Of a stretch of 64,000 nucleotides of DNA, positions 19,285 through 30,607 are shown in pieces. Made by a program: the position numbers and the translations under genes. Position 1 is the first letter of the stretch. The number at the start of each line of letters is the position of its first letter. Source of the DNA: Fusarium oxysporum f. sp. lycopersici 4287 (lineage: Eukaryota > Ascomycota > Sordariomycetes > Hypocreales > Nectriaceae); contig NC_030995.1 of NCBI RefSeq assembly GCF_000149955.1, forward strand, positions 1-64,000. The letters run 5' to 3'. The notes below the pieces were generated by a model. That model did not search any database. It saw only the letters and a program-made list of their open reading frames with translations, and was not told where the DNA came from.

Positions 19285-21177
19285 ATGACGCCACGTTTCT
19301 CTTGTCTTGCATGCAAGGACAAGAAGCAAAGTTGTGATCGCGCCCTACCCAAATGCTCCCGATGTTCTAGGCAAGGCTACAACTGCAGCTACCCGGACAA
19401 GAGGAAAACAGCGACAGGCAAGCGCAAACAGGTTCGCGATCTCGAAGCCAAATTAAGTAAGCATTCTGCCGTTCTGGACAGGGAAGAGAGCATCTGATCT
19501 TTGTGTGGCTGACAAACTATGTATGAACAGCGCTGTTGGAAGCTCGAGTCGATAGATCTCACTCACGGGCTGCCCATGCATCCGGTCAAAACACAAGCCC
19601 ACACGCCGGAGACGAATCGCTACCGCCGCTACCTGAGACTTGCTTAGCAGCAGGTGGTAGAAGCCCTGGGCATCTTGGCAGTCTACAGGACGATTCCACT
19701 AGGGGTGATGCTCTAACGTCGAATGAAGCTGCAGCTACTGACGGCATCGCTGGTGATCCTCCAGTGACTTCCGAAATGTGGGTTAAGTCATGGCCCCAGT
19801 CACATGTTGAAATCTAATTCCTGACGGCCAGGATGAAATTGTATTTCGAAAAAATGAACCATGCAACACCCATGATTCATCGATCACGCTACGAAACGTG
19901 TGTCGAGTCGTCCAGTGCAAACCAGCCGCCCATGTGCCTGCAGTACATTGTTTGCGCAACAGGGGCAAGTCATGAGTCAACTTGCCAGCCTCTCGCCATG
20001 CCGCTCTATCAGCAGGCCAGGGCATATGCGGAAGCTGACGAGATGGATGTATGGTTGAATTCCAAGCTCGTGTCCAAGTTTGATCTGAACTGATGCTCAA
20101 CGTAGGATGAAGGTCAGCGTTCCTTTGACCTAGCTCATGTCCAGGCTTGGCTCTTGATTGCAAACTTCGAGGCGCGCAAAGGTCTTTTCTCACGGGCAGC
20201 CGTCAGCCTGGCTCGGAGCATCCGCATGGCCCAAATGCTAAATCTGCATCGGGGACGAAGGAATGACGAGACGGAGACCCTCCCTCCTCGCGGTTTTGGC
20301 TCATCGCGCGACTGGATTGTACTGGAGGAGTGTCGCAGGACTTGGTGGTGCTTATATGTTTCGGATCGGCTTCTCTTTGCAACTTCGGGCCTGCCTTCAA
20401 TCATTGATAGTACACAGGTAAGCTGTTGCGTTTAATCAAGCTAGCTTTCGGCTCTCTGACATATTATTTGGACAGGTACATGCTTCTCTCCCAGCTTATG
20501 ATCAAGCGTTTCAGAGTGGATGTCCAGAGGAAACAAGTACGCTGCAACGCGTGCTGCATAGCCCAGATCGTGCATGCTCGCTCCTGGCTCTGAGAGTCCT
20601 AGCAGCATCTCTTTTCCATCGTGCCGTCTATCTTTCCGACTCAAGGAAAACAGAAGATGGCGACAATACAAACGATGAAGCTTACTGGGGCATCCATAAG
20701 ACTATTGAGAACGAGCTAATATCCTTACAATCTGCTATACCTGAAAGTTTCAGGCTGCCACACGGCCTCAAATGTCAGCAGTCTGTTTTCATACATGTCT
20801 TGATACAAATGACCATACTTTCTCTTTACAAACCAACGATGCAGAGCGCCCAAGGCGGCAATAGACGTAACTCATCATATATCGCCAATCCAAGCTGCAA
20901 GCATGTGGGGAATGCAGTCCTGCACATTGTCAACATCTTCAAATCGATGGAGGATATTAACACGGCCTTGCAAAATCCCATACAGAGCTACGCTGTACAT
21001 ACAGTCGCCTTGGTCTTGTTATCTAATTCGGATATTGGCCAAGACGAAGCATCGAAAGTCGCCAGTGCTAAATTCCTGCAGCGATCTTTGCGGCAAGCTG
21101 GTAAAACTTCACCTATTGCACTTTCTTTGAGTGAGCAGCTGGAGCTGAAACTCGCTGAGAGAGATGGCCTGAGTTGA
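19285..21177 (+). CDS. Zn2Cys6 fungal transcription factor
   Basis: Five exons (19285-19456, 19531-19777, 19832-20048, 20106-20417, 20476-21177) join to 549 residues with every phase matching. Residues 8-35 hold the binuclear zinc cluster (CLACKDKKQSC, then CSRCSRQGYNC), followed by a basic linker and a short coiled coil (KQVRDLEAKL). The middle has the fungal-specific regulatory domain (FSRAAVSLARSIRMAQMLNL, EECRRTWWCLYVSDRLL). It should act in the nucleus as a dimer on CGG-containing sites. A CGG-N5-CCG palindrome lies in front of the NmrA-like gene at 17809, and CGG pairs occur upstream of the second NmrA-like gene, so local control is plausible. Target genes are not known. Confidence 0.88.
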
Positions 21178-21789
21178 TGGCGCAGTAAGGCAAGGATTCG
21201 GCCAACGTGTTTTGACAGCCACCTATATGGCTGAGATCGTTACCTTACGGGACAAGTCAAGCCATCTGCTAGGTCTGGAGAGGTTGGAACTCCATAGAGA
21301 GCCAGAAATAGGCTGCAGGAGTTCGAATTTAAGATATAGGTAGGAGTTAATATATAAGCCAAGTCCAACGGGGACAATTATCTCGCCCTTGGATCAAATC
21401 AAAAGTCCAAAGGCTATCCAGCCTGGTAATAGAAGATAGACTATAGCGATTTGTGTCATTGTAGCAGATCTCCATATTGCCGCCTTTCCTCTGCATTGCA
21501 GGCTGTGTTACCTTGCCGCCTGGTACTGTAGCGGCCACTTTCCAATCAGGTAGGTCGTCAAGACATCTCACAATGGCTAGAGTGATCGTTATACACGTCA
21601 ATGACGATCATTGCAACACATAGCTGTCTTTCGGATAACGTAACTCCAGTGTTATATGCTTATAAACTCGAATCTAAAGGTCATACCGGAGATGATGACT
21701 GCACCATGATCCTTTGCCCTTGCCATTGCTCGTGGTGAAAAGGGATCTCCTTTACCCATCATATAGTCACAGAGATTTACAAGCCCGTC
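21178..21789. other. Convergent spacer
   Basis: About 610 bp between the 3' ends of the regulator (plus) and the second NmrA-like gene (minus). No gene or clear terminator-like structure beyond AT-rich 3' flanks. Confidence 0.45.
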
Positions 21790-22837
21790 TTACTGAAACG
21801 CGTCCTTCTTGGCGGTCAAGAAATCCTTCCAGCTGGTAGGCTTCAGTCCAACACTTTCGAGCAAGTCCAAACTCTCCCTCAGATCTCGTCCAGCGTAGTA
21901 GCCTGGCTCCTCGATAAACAAGTGGTTCTCAAGCATCTCGTCGGCCAACGGTTCGGGGAGGAAGCTCTTATATGTAGCTGCGTCGATAGGGATGAAACGC
22001 GCCGTCTTGCCCGTCACTTCCTCGAATTCGGAGACGATGCGCGTAGGGGTATAGTAGTCAGCTGCGGCAAGGATCTGCTTACCCAAGACCTTGGGTTGAT
22101 TACGGATGGCCGCGACGACAAATTTTCCTTTGGTCCAGAGGATTAGTTTGAGTCTGCTGGAGCGGTAAACAGGGTCCTGTGACTTACCAATGTCGGACTC
22201 AGCATCGACAAGTGGAAATTTGGCCTTGTCACCAACGGGATAGGCGAGCGAGTAAACACCATCTTTACCCTTCTTGATCATCTGCAACGCTGTAAAGTTG
22301 CTCATGAAATATCCAGGAAGCACGAATGTACTCGGAATAGACTTCGAGCGGATATAGCGTTCCACCTCCGCCTTATCATCGAAGTGAACCACATGGCTGA
22401 GGCGTCCTTTGGTGGCCTCAGTAACGTGAAGAAGAGAAGAGTAGATCAGATACTTTACTCCAACATCAGATGAGACGTCTGTAACATTCTTGCCCTGAGT
22501 TTGCTCCTGCGTTCCACCGCCAGACATGAAATCTGGCGTCGTGACAAGAAAGACGGTGTGGGAGCCTTTCAGGGCATCGGCGAGCGACGCCTTCGAGTTC
22601 ATATCGGCCTGATGAATAATGTCAGATTTGGCATGGGATGACTGATATGGGACATGAGCATACAGAAACGACATCGACACCTTTTTCCACCAAGGCCTTT
22701 GCCGCAGGCTTAGATGCATCGCGAGTAATACCTCGGATCTTATAATCCTTGGATAGCACTGCATCGGCGAGGACAGCCCGGATGATGGAACCGCCCTGGT
22801 TTCCCGTGGCACCAAAAACAGTTAGGATCTTAGACAT
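21790..22837 (-). CDS. NmrA-like NAD(P)-binding protein (second copy type)
   Basis: Three exons (22837-22664, 22608-22188, 22127-21790) code 310 residues. MSKILTVFGATGNQGGS is the textbook NmrA/HSCARG glycine loop. It is followed by IRGITRD (nucleotide-binding Arg), VFLVTTPDF, YLIYSSLLHV, STFVLPGYFMSNF and, across intron 2, DIGKFVVAAI, all in family order. Known members such as Aspergillus NmrA and human HSCARG discriminate oxidised from reduced dinucleotides; many paralogues are of unknown role. It differs enough from the NmrA-like protein at 17809 not to be a recent duplicate. It is transcribed convergently with the regulator; the 5' flank has an inverted CGG-N3-CCG at 23172-23180. Confidence 0.9.
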
Positions 22838-24203
22838 AGTTATTGAATGGTTTTTGAGAGAGAGCTGTTGTGCAGGGTGAAAAGATGTGGGCAGACTGTC
22901 AGAACAGAGACCGCTGATGTACGAGAGTGAGGGTTGCAGGACAGGCCGATGATAGACTGGGACCTATACCTGCTAAATATATTCATCGGTGGGTGAGAGA
23001 TAAAAAAGGTTTTGTAATCTTTTAGTGTTACTTGCTTAGTTCGGGATTTCATCAATTGCCGAGACCAGAGACTCAAACCGCCATGGATCGCTATGCAGTG
23101 GCCAATAGTGGGAACATCGATAAGTCATGATGAGTTGAAATGTCAGTCGGCTTAGAAATCTCGGCCTGGGTCGGAAGCCGACATGAGCAGAGGACCGACC
23201 AGGATGACTCAGCTAAGAGGGAGGGCAGATCTGACCCGCACACAGTTTAATGTGACGATATCAATTTCTCATCGATTTCGCAAAGCGATACCTAGTTCTC
23301 AACTCTAATCGAGTCGCTGTGGTTTTCAGACCAGTGGGCTTTTGTGTATTCGATACATGAGAGGATTCCATTCTCCTCGCTTTGACTTCATGTCGACTCT
23401 GCCTAACCAAGTAGACTAAAGCAGTGGTCATCTTGGGGAGAGGTTAGAGATTTTTTAAGCATTGAAAAGGTTAATATAAACTCCTTCGACTTACTTCATC
23501 TAGCTATGCCGTTATGACGTTCTTGGTTATGGTATATTAAGATATCCTATCTGTGCTATTACTATAAAATAAATAAACTAAATACTCTTATTCATTTGAA
23601 TATATAAATTTAAACCTTCATATTTCTAGTTATCCCAAGTTTTATATTTTATATCTTAAATATAGGTTTAAGAATAGAGTAGGTAGTAATTAGAAATATT
23701 TACTCTTAGGCTTAGAGTATTATCTTTTAATAATAAATACTATCAAGTTTTAAATCCCTTGCCTATCAAAAGGCACTACTATTACTTAAGCTAAACGACA
23801 ATTATACCCAACTCCATCCTTATTTAAGAGAAAATAAATATATTCAAGTTGATCGCGCATCCTCATTTCTTTCTCCTTGCTCCTTCAGCCGCTCCGGGGC
23901 TCTGTTTCAATAGCGTGGGTGAAAATCCCGTTAGTGGCCAAACTATCGATTTTCATCCAGGGGCTCACCAATCGTAGCACCGTCAGTAAAATTAGGGTAC
24001 CAAACGAGTTAGCAAAGGTGCTGGAACAGGTCTAGCCAGCCAGCTGCCTCTGCAGACTTAGCTGCCAGGGGACGGTATTTATCAACGCTCCCGCCATGAC
24101 CCAACCCAACATTGCTGTTGGAGTTCTGTCATTGTCTTACCCACCCACTCGTTTACGGGTTTAAGTCTCTCGTTAAAATTTTGTTCAACGCCTCAACGTC
24201 ATA
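22838..24203. other. Long spacer with an AT-rich core
   Basis: 1.37 kb between divergent genes. 22838-23400 is of normal composition and should hold the NmrA-like promoter; TCGGAAGCCGA at 23171-23181 is an inverted CGG pair. 23500-23870 is AT-rich and TpA-rich, probably a small RIP-affected relic. 23870-24200 serves as promoter of the GLEYA gene. No gene seen. Confidence 0.45.
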
Positions 24204-25166
24204 ATGAACTCAAAGACACTCATTAGCGTGCTGGCTTGTCTCAGCGTCGGTGTTTCTGCCGGACCCTGCAAGCCAGTCACTTCTCAAGCTACTCAGGTCA
24301 CCTCCACAACGGGCGAACTGTCTACGTCAATTGACCTGACCACCACCGTGTCTGCATCCGATGCCGCTTCTACAACTGAGCTGAGCTCTAAGACAACTGA
24401 AGTATCAAACACTGAAATCGCAACGACGACTACCGCTGCCGATACCACCACGGAAATCTCGACGACTGCCGCTGTTGATACTACCTCAGAGGCACCAACC
24501 ACAACCACCGAGGAAGCAACAACAACAACAGGTGCAGCGCAATGCCCTACCCCCTCCGCTTGCAACAACCTCGGCTTTGACTGGGCATACTTCAGCAACC
24601 CTAATCAGAACACCGACACGACCTACTCCAGCTTCGTCCCCGAATCCTTCAAGCAGGACACTCCCCTTTACGTCGGCACAACCCGTCAGATCGGTGGCCT
24701 CTTCCAGCCCAGCAACGGCGGCACGACAGGTCCAATTTACGGCTCTACGCAAAGCTTTCCTCTTGACTACTTCGCCCTGAACCACCACGGTTATCTCTAC
24801 AGTTGCGACGCTGGTACCTACAAGTTTGACATTCCCTACGCCAACGACGCATTGTACCTGTGGGTTGGTGACAAGGCGTACGGCGGATGGAGCTCTGGTG
24901 ATGCTGATGCCAAGGCTCTGTACAACCAGCCTGATCATATCGCTGGCAGTGCTCACTTTGAGGTCGATCTCCGCGCTGGTGAATACATTCCCATTCGGTT
25001 CGTTTATGGTCAGGCTCAGTACGGCGGTGGCTTCACCTTCACGGTCACAGCTCCCAATGGGCAGGTTCTCGTCAGCAACGATGATACTGCCAGCCCATAC
25101 ATTGTGCGCTACTCCTGCGATGGCGTTGATGCGCCCGTTTACCCGCCATTTGGTTCGGAGATCTAA
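24204..25166 (+). CDS. Secreted GLEYA-domain adhesin-like protein
   Basis: A single exon of 320 residues. Residues 1-19 are a signal peptide (MNSKTLISVLACLSVGVSAG). Residues about 25-108 are a Ser/Thr-rich stalk likely to be heavily O-glycosylated (repeats of TTT, TTTEE). From about 112 to the end is a PA14-like GLEYA lectin domain: DWAYFSNP, the YLYSCDAGTYKF strand, ALYLWVGDKAYGGW and GEYIPIRFVYGQAQYGG (the family-naming motif position). Such domains bind carbohydrate or host/cell surfaces in yeast adhesins and filamentous fungi. There is no C-terminal hydrophobic GPI signal, so the protein is probably secreted or wall-associated by glycan contacts. Codon usage is strongly biased, suggesting good expression. 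Confidence 0.88.
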   Translation: MNSKTLISVLACLSVGVSAGPCKPVTSQATQVTSTTGELSTSIDLTTTVSASDAASTTELSSKTTEVSNTEIATTTTAADTTTEISTTAAVDTTSEAPTTTTEEATTTTGAAQCPTPSACNNLGFDWAYFSNPNQNTDTTYSSFVPESFKQDTPLYVGTTRQIGGLFQPSNGGTTGPIYGSTQSFPLDYFALNHHGYLYSCDAGTYKFDIPYANDALYLWVGDKAYGGWSSGDADAKALYNQPDHIAGSAHFEVDLRAGEYIPIRFVYGQAQYGGGFTFTVTAPNGQVLVSNDDTASPYIVRYSCDGVDAPVYPPFGSEI

Positions 25167-25589
25167 GTTGAGGCTGGGAGGAGTACCTGGAAGCACGGTT
25201 CATTCTGTTCGTGGCAATTGCTGCCAAAAGTCAAAGTTAGCTTTATATAGAGTTAATATTAATTAAGAACCTGACGCATACTATCCTGACCAACTCTCAC
25301 GGTGGAATTTTATGCAATAATGGCCAAGTCTTATCCATTTCAAGTTAGCGGTTTGTTCCCTTGTTATTACCGCTTACAGATGCCGATGATGTGAGATCTG
25401 GTGCTGTAACCCCGCACTGGGGGCGGGGATCGCCAACAAGGTTGGTGCGGAGCTTAGGGGCATTGACGACATATATAACACCTTGATCACTCTCTTTACT
25501 TACGGCGAGTACTATCACATACCAAAAGTTGATAGCATAACTAAGCTCCATTGCAGCCTCGAGGATTTCAATTCAAGCCATTTTATATC
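25167..25589. other. Spacer and promoter of the FAD monooxygenase
   Basis: About 420 bp; the last 80 bp before the ATG at 25590 include ATATATAACACC (25470-25481), a possible TATA region. No gene. Confidence 0.4.
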
Positions 25590-27008
25590 ATGGATTCATC
25601 TTCATCAGGCCACAAGTTCGATAAGGCAGGGTATTACCTACTTGTCCCTCGAAAGCTTTGCTGACATCAGACAGATCATTATCGTCGGTGCAGGCCCCTC
25701 GGGGCTGTTACTGGCTCTTCTTCTTGCCCAGAAAAACATTCCCTCGGTAGTCCTGGAGTCATGGCCGCATCTTGACACACGTTTACGAGCAACACAATAC
25801 GGAGTACCGGCTACCCGGGTCTTCCGTCGCGCAGGCATACTGGATAGCATTCGTAAGGCCAGTATCGCAAAATTCCCTAGCATTTGCTGGAGACGCGTTT
25901 CTGATCACGAGAAGTTGATAAGTCTTGATCTATCACTCGTTGAAGATGATCCCGATCGCATGACCATCTTACCTCTTGGCGAGATCATACAAATTCTATA
26001 CCAACATTGTGTTGAGAAAGGACAGGGACTGATTGACGTCAAGTTCAATCACGAAGTCACAAATGTCGGTCAGGATGACAAGTCGGCCTATGTTGATGTC
26101 AACATCAAAGACGAGGGGAAGAAAGAGAAAGTGAGACTCACTGCTGACTACATCGTCGGGTGCGACGGGGCATCTAGTGCTGTGAGGCGCTCATTGTTCG
26201 GAAGAGACTGGCCCGGTCATACATTGCCATACCGATTTGTTGTTCAGAACGTTCGTTGCTCACACTTACAATGGTGTTCCAAGTACTGATGAACGTTAGG
26301 TTTACTACGACGGCTTCCAGAAGCACAACTGGGACGGCGGAAATTATATGGTCGACAATGATCACTGGGGACTCATCGCCCGCCGAGGAAAAGGTGGTCT
26401 GTGGCGCGTTACCTACGGAGACCCAGTCGGAGGCTTGACAGACGAAGAGTACCTGGCCCGTCGACCAGCACACATGAAGGCAATGCTGCCAGGACATCCC
26501 GACCCTGACCAGTATCGAATTGAACAGACAAATTTGTACAACATACATAATCGCTGTGTTGAGAGCTTCAAGGTCGGCCGTATCATCCTAGCGGGCGACG
26601 CAGCGCATGTCTGCAATCCAATGGGAGGATATGGCTGCATGACTGCCGTCTTGGACGTGGGCGGTCTAGCGGATTGTTTCATCGGATACTACCACGGACT
26701 AGCGGACGAGGATATTCTCGACAAGTATGCAAAGGTCAGGCGGGATATCTTTGTCAAATACGTGGATCCAAGATCGATCAAGAATCTGAACCGCGTAGCG
26801 ACATCCGATCCTCAAACTGTGCTGGAAACGGACAAGTTCTTCGGCATTCTGAAAGACCTGCAAAAAGATAAAAGGGATATGAAGGCCTTTTTACTGGTGA
26901 GTCTCCTCGATCTGTATCAAAGCCTCTTCGAGCGATATAAGACTGACCTCTACATAGAAAGTTTCCAGTATTGAATATGATTTCACAAAGCACTACAAGA
27001 GTAACTAG
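25590..27008 (+). CDS. FAD-dependent aromatic-ring-type monooxygenase
   Basis: Four exons (25590-25630, 25671-26250, 26300-26896, 26958-27008) give 422 residues. The group-A flavoprotein hydroxylase motifs occur in order: GxGxxG as VGAGPSG at residues 20-25, the DG motif in CDGASSAVRR, and GDAAHVCNPMGGYG for the FAD ribityl/pyrophosphate contact. The family uses NAD(P)H and O2 to hydroxylate phenols or polyketides, in catabolism or in secondary metabolism. The length matches the compact PHBH-like form without the C-terminal thioredoxin-like domain. The first intron is only 40 nt (GTATTA...CTGACATCAG); an alternative donor 15 nt upstream keeps the same frame. Cytosolic; it lies beside a hypothetical minus-strand gene. 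Confidence 0.85.
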
Positions 27009-27346
27009 AAAGGATTAAAATGTTAAATATCTACCATATACCAATATATTCAACATCCCTGCCCCTCATCTGCCAAACGATGCACTATAATATAACATTT
27101 ATATTTCTCAAGCAGATTGAATTTAGCTACCGGAGTTCCAGCTCAACGCTGCAGCTATCAAAAACTCGGTATGCTTTACTGATGTGCCGTGGCCCAAGAA
27201 ACCCAGCGATTAAAGCTTTATTATGAATTTCCAAATAATGCGAGCTATCAACAACATTTTTCTCAGTCCAGCTAAGAGACCGACTTAACTGGTCAAACGC
27301 CCAACTGCTCCCACTCATAGCCGCTGGTGCACCACATCTATTCAAC

Positions 27347-28140
27347 CTAATGTCTCAGGCTCTGCAGAAACTCGCGCTTCTCGTTCAATGTATTGAGCCT
27401 CTATTCAGCGAACTCCCACTTCTGACACAGTATCTTGATGTCATTGTCAACGCGAGTTTCTCAGCTTCTAGTCTTTCCCCATATCCCTCGATGCGAGAAA
27501 TAGCCATTTCCACCCCAGCCAGGGTGCTGCTCTGCTTTGGGTCCGTGATCTTATCTATGTCCTGATCAGCGATAGCCAGGGAATCATGCTCATTCGCAGA
27601 GGTTGTCATGTTTTCTTCAGCGGTTGTATACTCTCGCTTGGGCTTCACACTTCCGGTCAAGAGGCATTTCATACCTGCCTCAGTACGCATCTCATACTCC
27701 AAATCGAGAATATCTCCGTGATCTGTGCAACCCTCATCCAACAGCTTGTCTGTAGTAGCGATCTCATGCTTCATAGCACCAACAGTCCAGCGAATGAACT
27801 CCAGGTCGTGCTTGGAGTACGGTCCCTTGCCCCCTCGAGCATCATGAATGGTATACGCATACTCTGCTAAAAACAGAACCTTTGCAGTTCCGAGATGGTT
27901 AGACCAGAAGGCCAAAATACGATACCCAGATGACGTGAGGCCGATGGGATTTTTCAAGCCAGAGTCGACATTACGAACACCAGGACTCAAAGCGGCGAAG
28001 CCTTGGCCACCAACCTCTGTCAGATGGATGTTAGTGAAGTATCCGAGATTCATGATAAACAAGGCATCGGTGACACCGTGCTTCTTGATAAGGGAAGTCA
28101 CCTCAGTTGAGTGACTAGTTCTGGACGCAGAAAACATCAT
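27347..28140 (-). CDS. Hypothetical protein with degraded C-terminal end
   Basis: A minus-strand frame from ATG 28140 (MMFSASR) runs 251 codons to 27385. It has protein-like stretches (IMNLGYFTNIHLTEVGGQGF, LGTAKVLFLAEYAYTI) and ends with a charged helix (ISRIEGYGERLEAEK). The last 25 residues look non-coding. In another frame, from about 27450 to 27347, RVDNDIKILCQKWEFAE, a TAG, then RLNTLNEKREFLQSLRH reads as a better coiled-coil ending. A frameshift plus a nonsense codon may therefore have altered the tail, or a splice site has been missed. There is no signal peptide, transmembrane segment or domain I recognise. It stands alone, convergent with the monooxygenase. Confidence 0.4.
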
Positions 28141-29490
28141 AGAATTCCGAGTAAAGCAAGGTGTTAGCACAGACTAATTGATATTAAGGTTCGCAAAAAA
28201 GTCTTTGCTTCGTGAAAGGACAATGAAGGTCAAGAGAAGCAAAGACATTGTCTTATAATCTTTAAAATAGCTGTCGCAGTTACTGCAATCAATGTGTTCA
28301 TACACGTTGCCTTTGCCGTTATATTCTATGTTCAGGGTCTGGTCATGTCTACAGACTGAAAATACGATTTAGTACGCATTTTTCCAACCCTGGCAACTTC
28401 AAGTACTTTCTATTGTTCTTTCAAGCAAGGTCTGAGGTAACACGCCAGCGAACATCTGTCGGGGCTGGGCAGAACATGAACAAGACGTCTGAACAAGACC
28501 CTGTTACGTGACAAGGTCCCCATTGCGGAAGTGCTAATCACGTGGTATTGAACTTTGGATTAGAGAAGTACCCGGCGTTTCGGCGAGATTGCTCTCTCTG
28601 TGACTGTTACAGGGCATAGAAATACCCGTGTTTTCTTTAGATTAGCCTAAAGCTTTACATAGGCGGGAAACTCTCGACAATTGTTCAATAACTCAACCCT
28701 CTTATCAGAACAGCGATGCAGCCAATAAGATAAGAGCATCCATTTAAACCCTTGACCTGCCACGCTTCCGGATAAGGCTGGATCAGTCCACATACATGTA
28801 TCCATGACAGGGGCTCAATAGTCTTGGCGTAAACACTAAAAGCAGTAATGGTTTAGCCTCTGCTTGCAGGGTCTCACCCAGACTCTATAAGGTTGAAGAA
28901 TAGATACAGATGTGGTTAAGCATGTCACGATCAGTGGATAAAGTATTCTCGGGCCGCATCCTGTTTTCAGAAGGTAGCTTTGCGCTTGTTATAGGTTTCT
29001 TTTTGGAAGAGATGTAGGGTCTAGATGTAACCTCGCGGTATTCGTTGAATCCTTCAATACTACAAGGCCAGGGATACCACCATTCTATAATAGTATAGAA
29101 ATTCATAATAGCAATAGCATCGTGCCAGGTCGTAGCCGAGACTGGTCTATGGAGACACCATCGGTGACACCGCTATATGCTCGTGCTAAACCGATGCCCT
29201 CTGGGCGTGCTTACTATGGGGCCAATGTCAGCTACCGTACATCTTGCAAATAAAGAAAGGGTTCTTGAGGTATAAATATTGGTCATAATCCCGTCTTGAT
29301 TTCGAGAAATCTATTCTAGCAACATCTCTGTTCCTTCATCATACATTGCTCTCTCTCCTCTTCTGGAAGATCTTGGTAAGTGTCACAATGCTTCAACTCT
29401 CTGCCAACTTAACTCTGACTTACAGACTACAGGTAACTTCACTCTCTTCTTTACAAAATCCCAACCGTTGCCCCGAAAACCATCACCAAC
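28141..29490. other. Spacer and promoter of the Cys-rich secreted gene
   Basis: 1.35 kb without a supportable gene. A TATA box (TATAAAT, 29271-29277) and a leader containing a probable 5'UTR intron (29376-29425, GTAAGT...TTACAG) precede the ATG at 29491. The frame at 28885-29106 (minus) has no motif. Confidence 0.5.
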
Positions 29491-29907
29491 ATGCGTTTCG
29501 ACATCACTGCCCTTCTTGCTTCACTGGCCCTGACCGCATCCGCAGACCGCATGGAGGTTTTCACCAGCTGTGGTGGCTGGACCTGCAGTAGCTTTGATGG
29601 GTGGTTCTACACCGACTACGGCACCTACAAAGTCAACGCCAACACGGGCTGCAGGGGGACCTCTGTTCCTGCGATGGTTGAGTTCTGCATGGACTGGGAC
29701 AACAGACGTGCGCATTTCAGATTCTCTGACCAGGGAAAGCGCTGCATGATTCAGGACTCGGAGAGTGCCTATGGCTGCGCTGGCACTTGCTACAAGACGA
29801 CTTGGAGGGAGATTCCGTGCAACTGGCGCATGGTCTCTGAGGAGGATCCTGCGACAGAGATTGCGTCTTCGGCTTTTGTCACTACAACCAAGGCGGCTGG
29901 GAATTAG
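29491..29907 (+). CDS. Small cysteine-rich secreted protein
   Basis: 138 residues. A signal peptide (MRFDITALLASLALTASA, cleavage near residue 18) is followed by a compact domain with eight cysteines spaced as CGGWTC, GCRG, FCMDW, KRCM, YGCAGTC, PCNW, then a disordered Thr/Ala tail. An even cysteine number in a short secreted chain suggests four disulfides. The family is not recognised with certainty. Fungal proteins of this build include effectors and killer-toxin-fold (KP4-like) proteins, but no specific assignment is made. The good TATA box, spliced leader and biased codons suggest real expression. The neighbouring gene is a polytopic membrane protein on the same strand. Confidence 0.8.
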   Translation: MRFDITALLASLALTASADRMEVFTSCGGWTCSSFDGWFYTDYGTYKVNANTGCRGTSVPAMVEFCMDWDNRRAHFRFSDQGKRCMIQDSESAYGCAGTCYKTTWREIPCNWRMVSEEDPATEIASSAFVTTTKAAGN

Positions 29908-30607
29908 GACAAGCTTTATCTTGGACTCTGGGGGTTATCGCAGCTATTGATAGGGTTATTATTTTTCTTCTGGTGGAAATATCATCTACCTTGAGATTGG
30001 AGACTTAGTTCGCCAGGCTCATTAAAATTCAGGTTGCTTCTTTTCTACAAGTTTACATACTGACTGACGTGAGAAGACAAACTGTAAGGCATGAGGTGAC
30101 TTATCGTAACTCGCAACAATAAACTTTAGGCAACCAAATAGGTTTGTTCTATCTTCAGCCGCTTTCGGTCCTATAGGCCGGCTAGGAGTAGCGTTGGTGT
30201 TGACTTATTAGCAGCTTACGAGTCCCAGCCTTGTGACAGCTTTATGCTTCCCAAGACACTACCATTGATGTTTGGCTATAAGTAGTGTGTATGCATATCC
30301 ACTGCTGTATGATCAACATCTTGACTTCATATTCTTGCAAGGCCTGAACTTGAATGACTTGTTGTCTATCTACTATTCAACACTTTGAACTAATTTTGTT
30401 GTCTCGTGTAGAAGGATGCGAATCCTTACCAGAACACGATTGTGGCTGGCTTAGCGCGTTGGGGGTGACGTACGTATTGAGGCTTATTCATCGTAAGGAG
30501 ACAAACTATACGAGAAACCATCTTGCCCCTAAACATAAGGCATCATTCTTTCTTCTTCTTTCTCCTCCTCCTATTCAGCCATTCGACATTTGTATTTGTT
30601 CATTACA
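29908..30607. other. Spacer
   Basis: 700 bp of 3' flank and promoter. A C/T-rich leader (TTCTTCTTTCTCCTCC and similar, 30550-30600) precedes the membrane-protein start. No gene. Confidence 0.45.
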
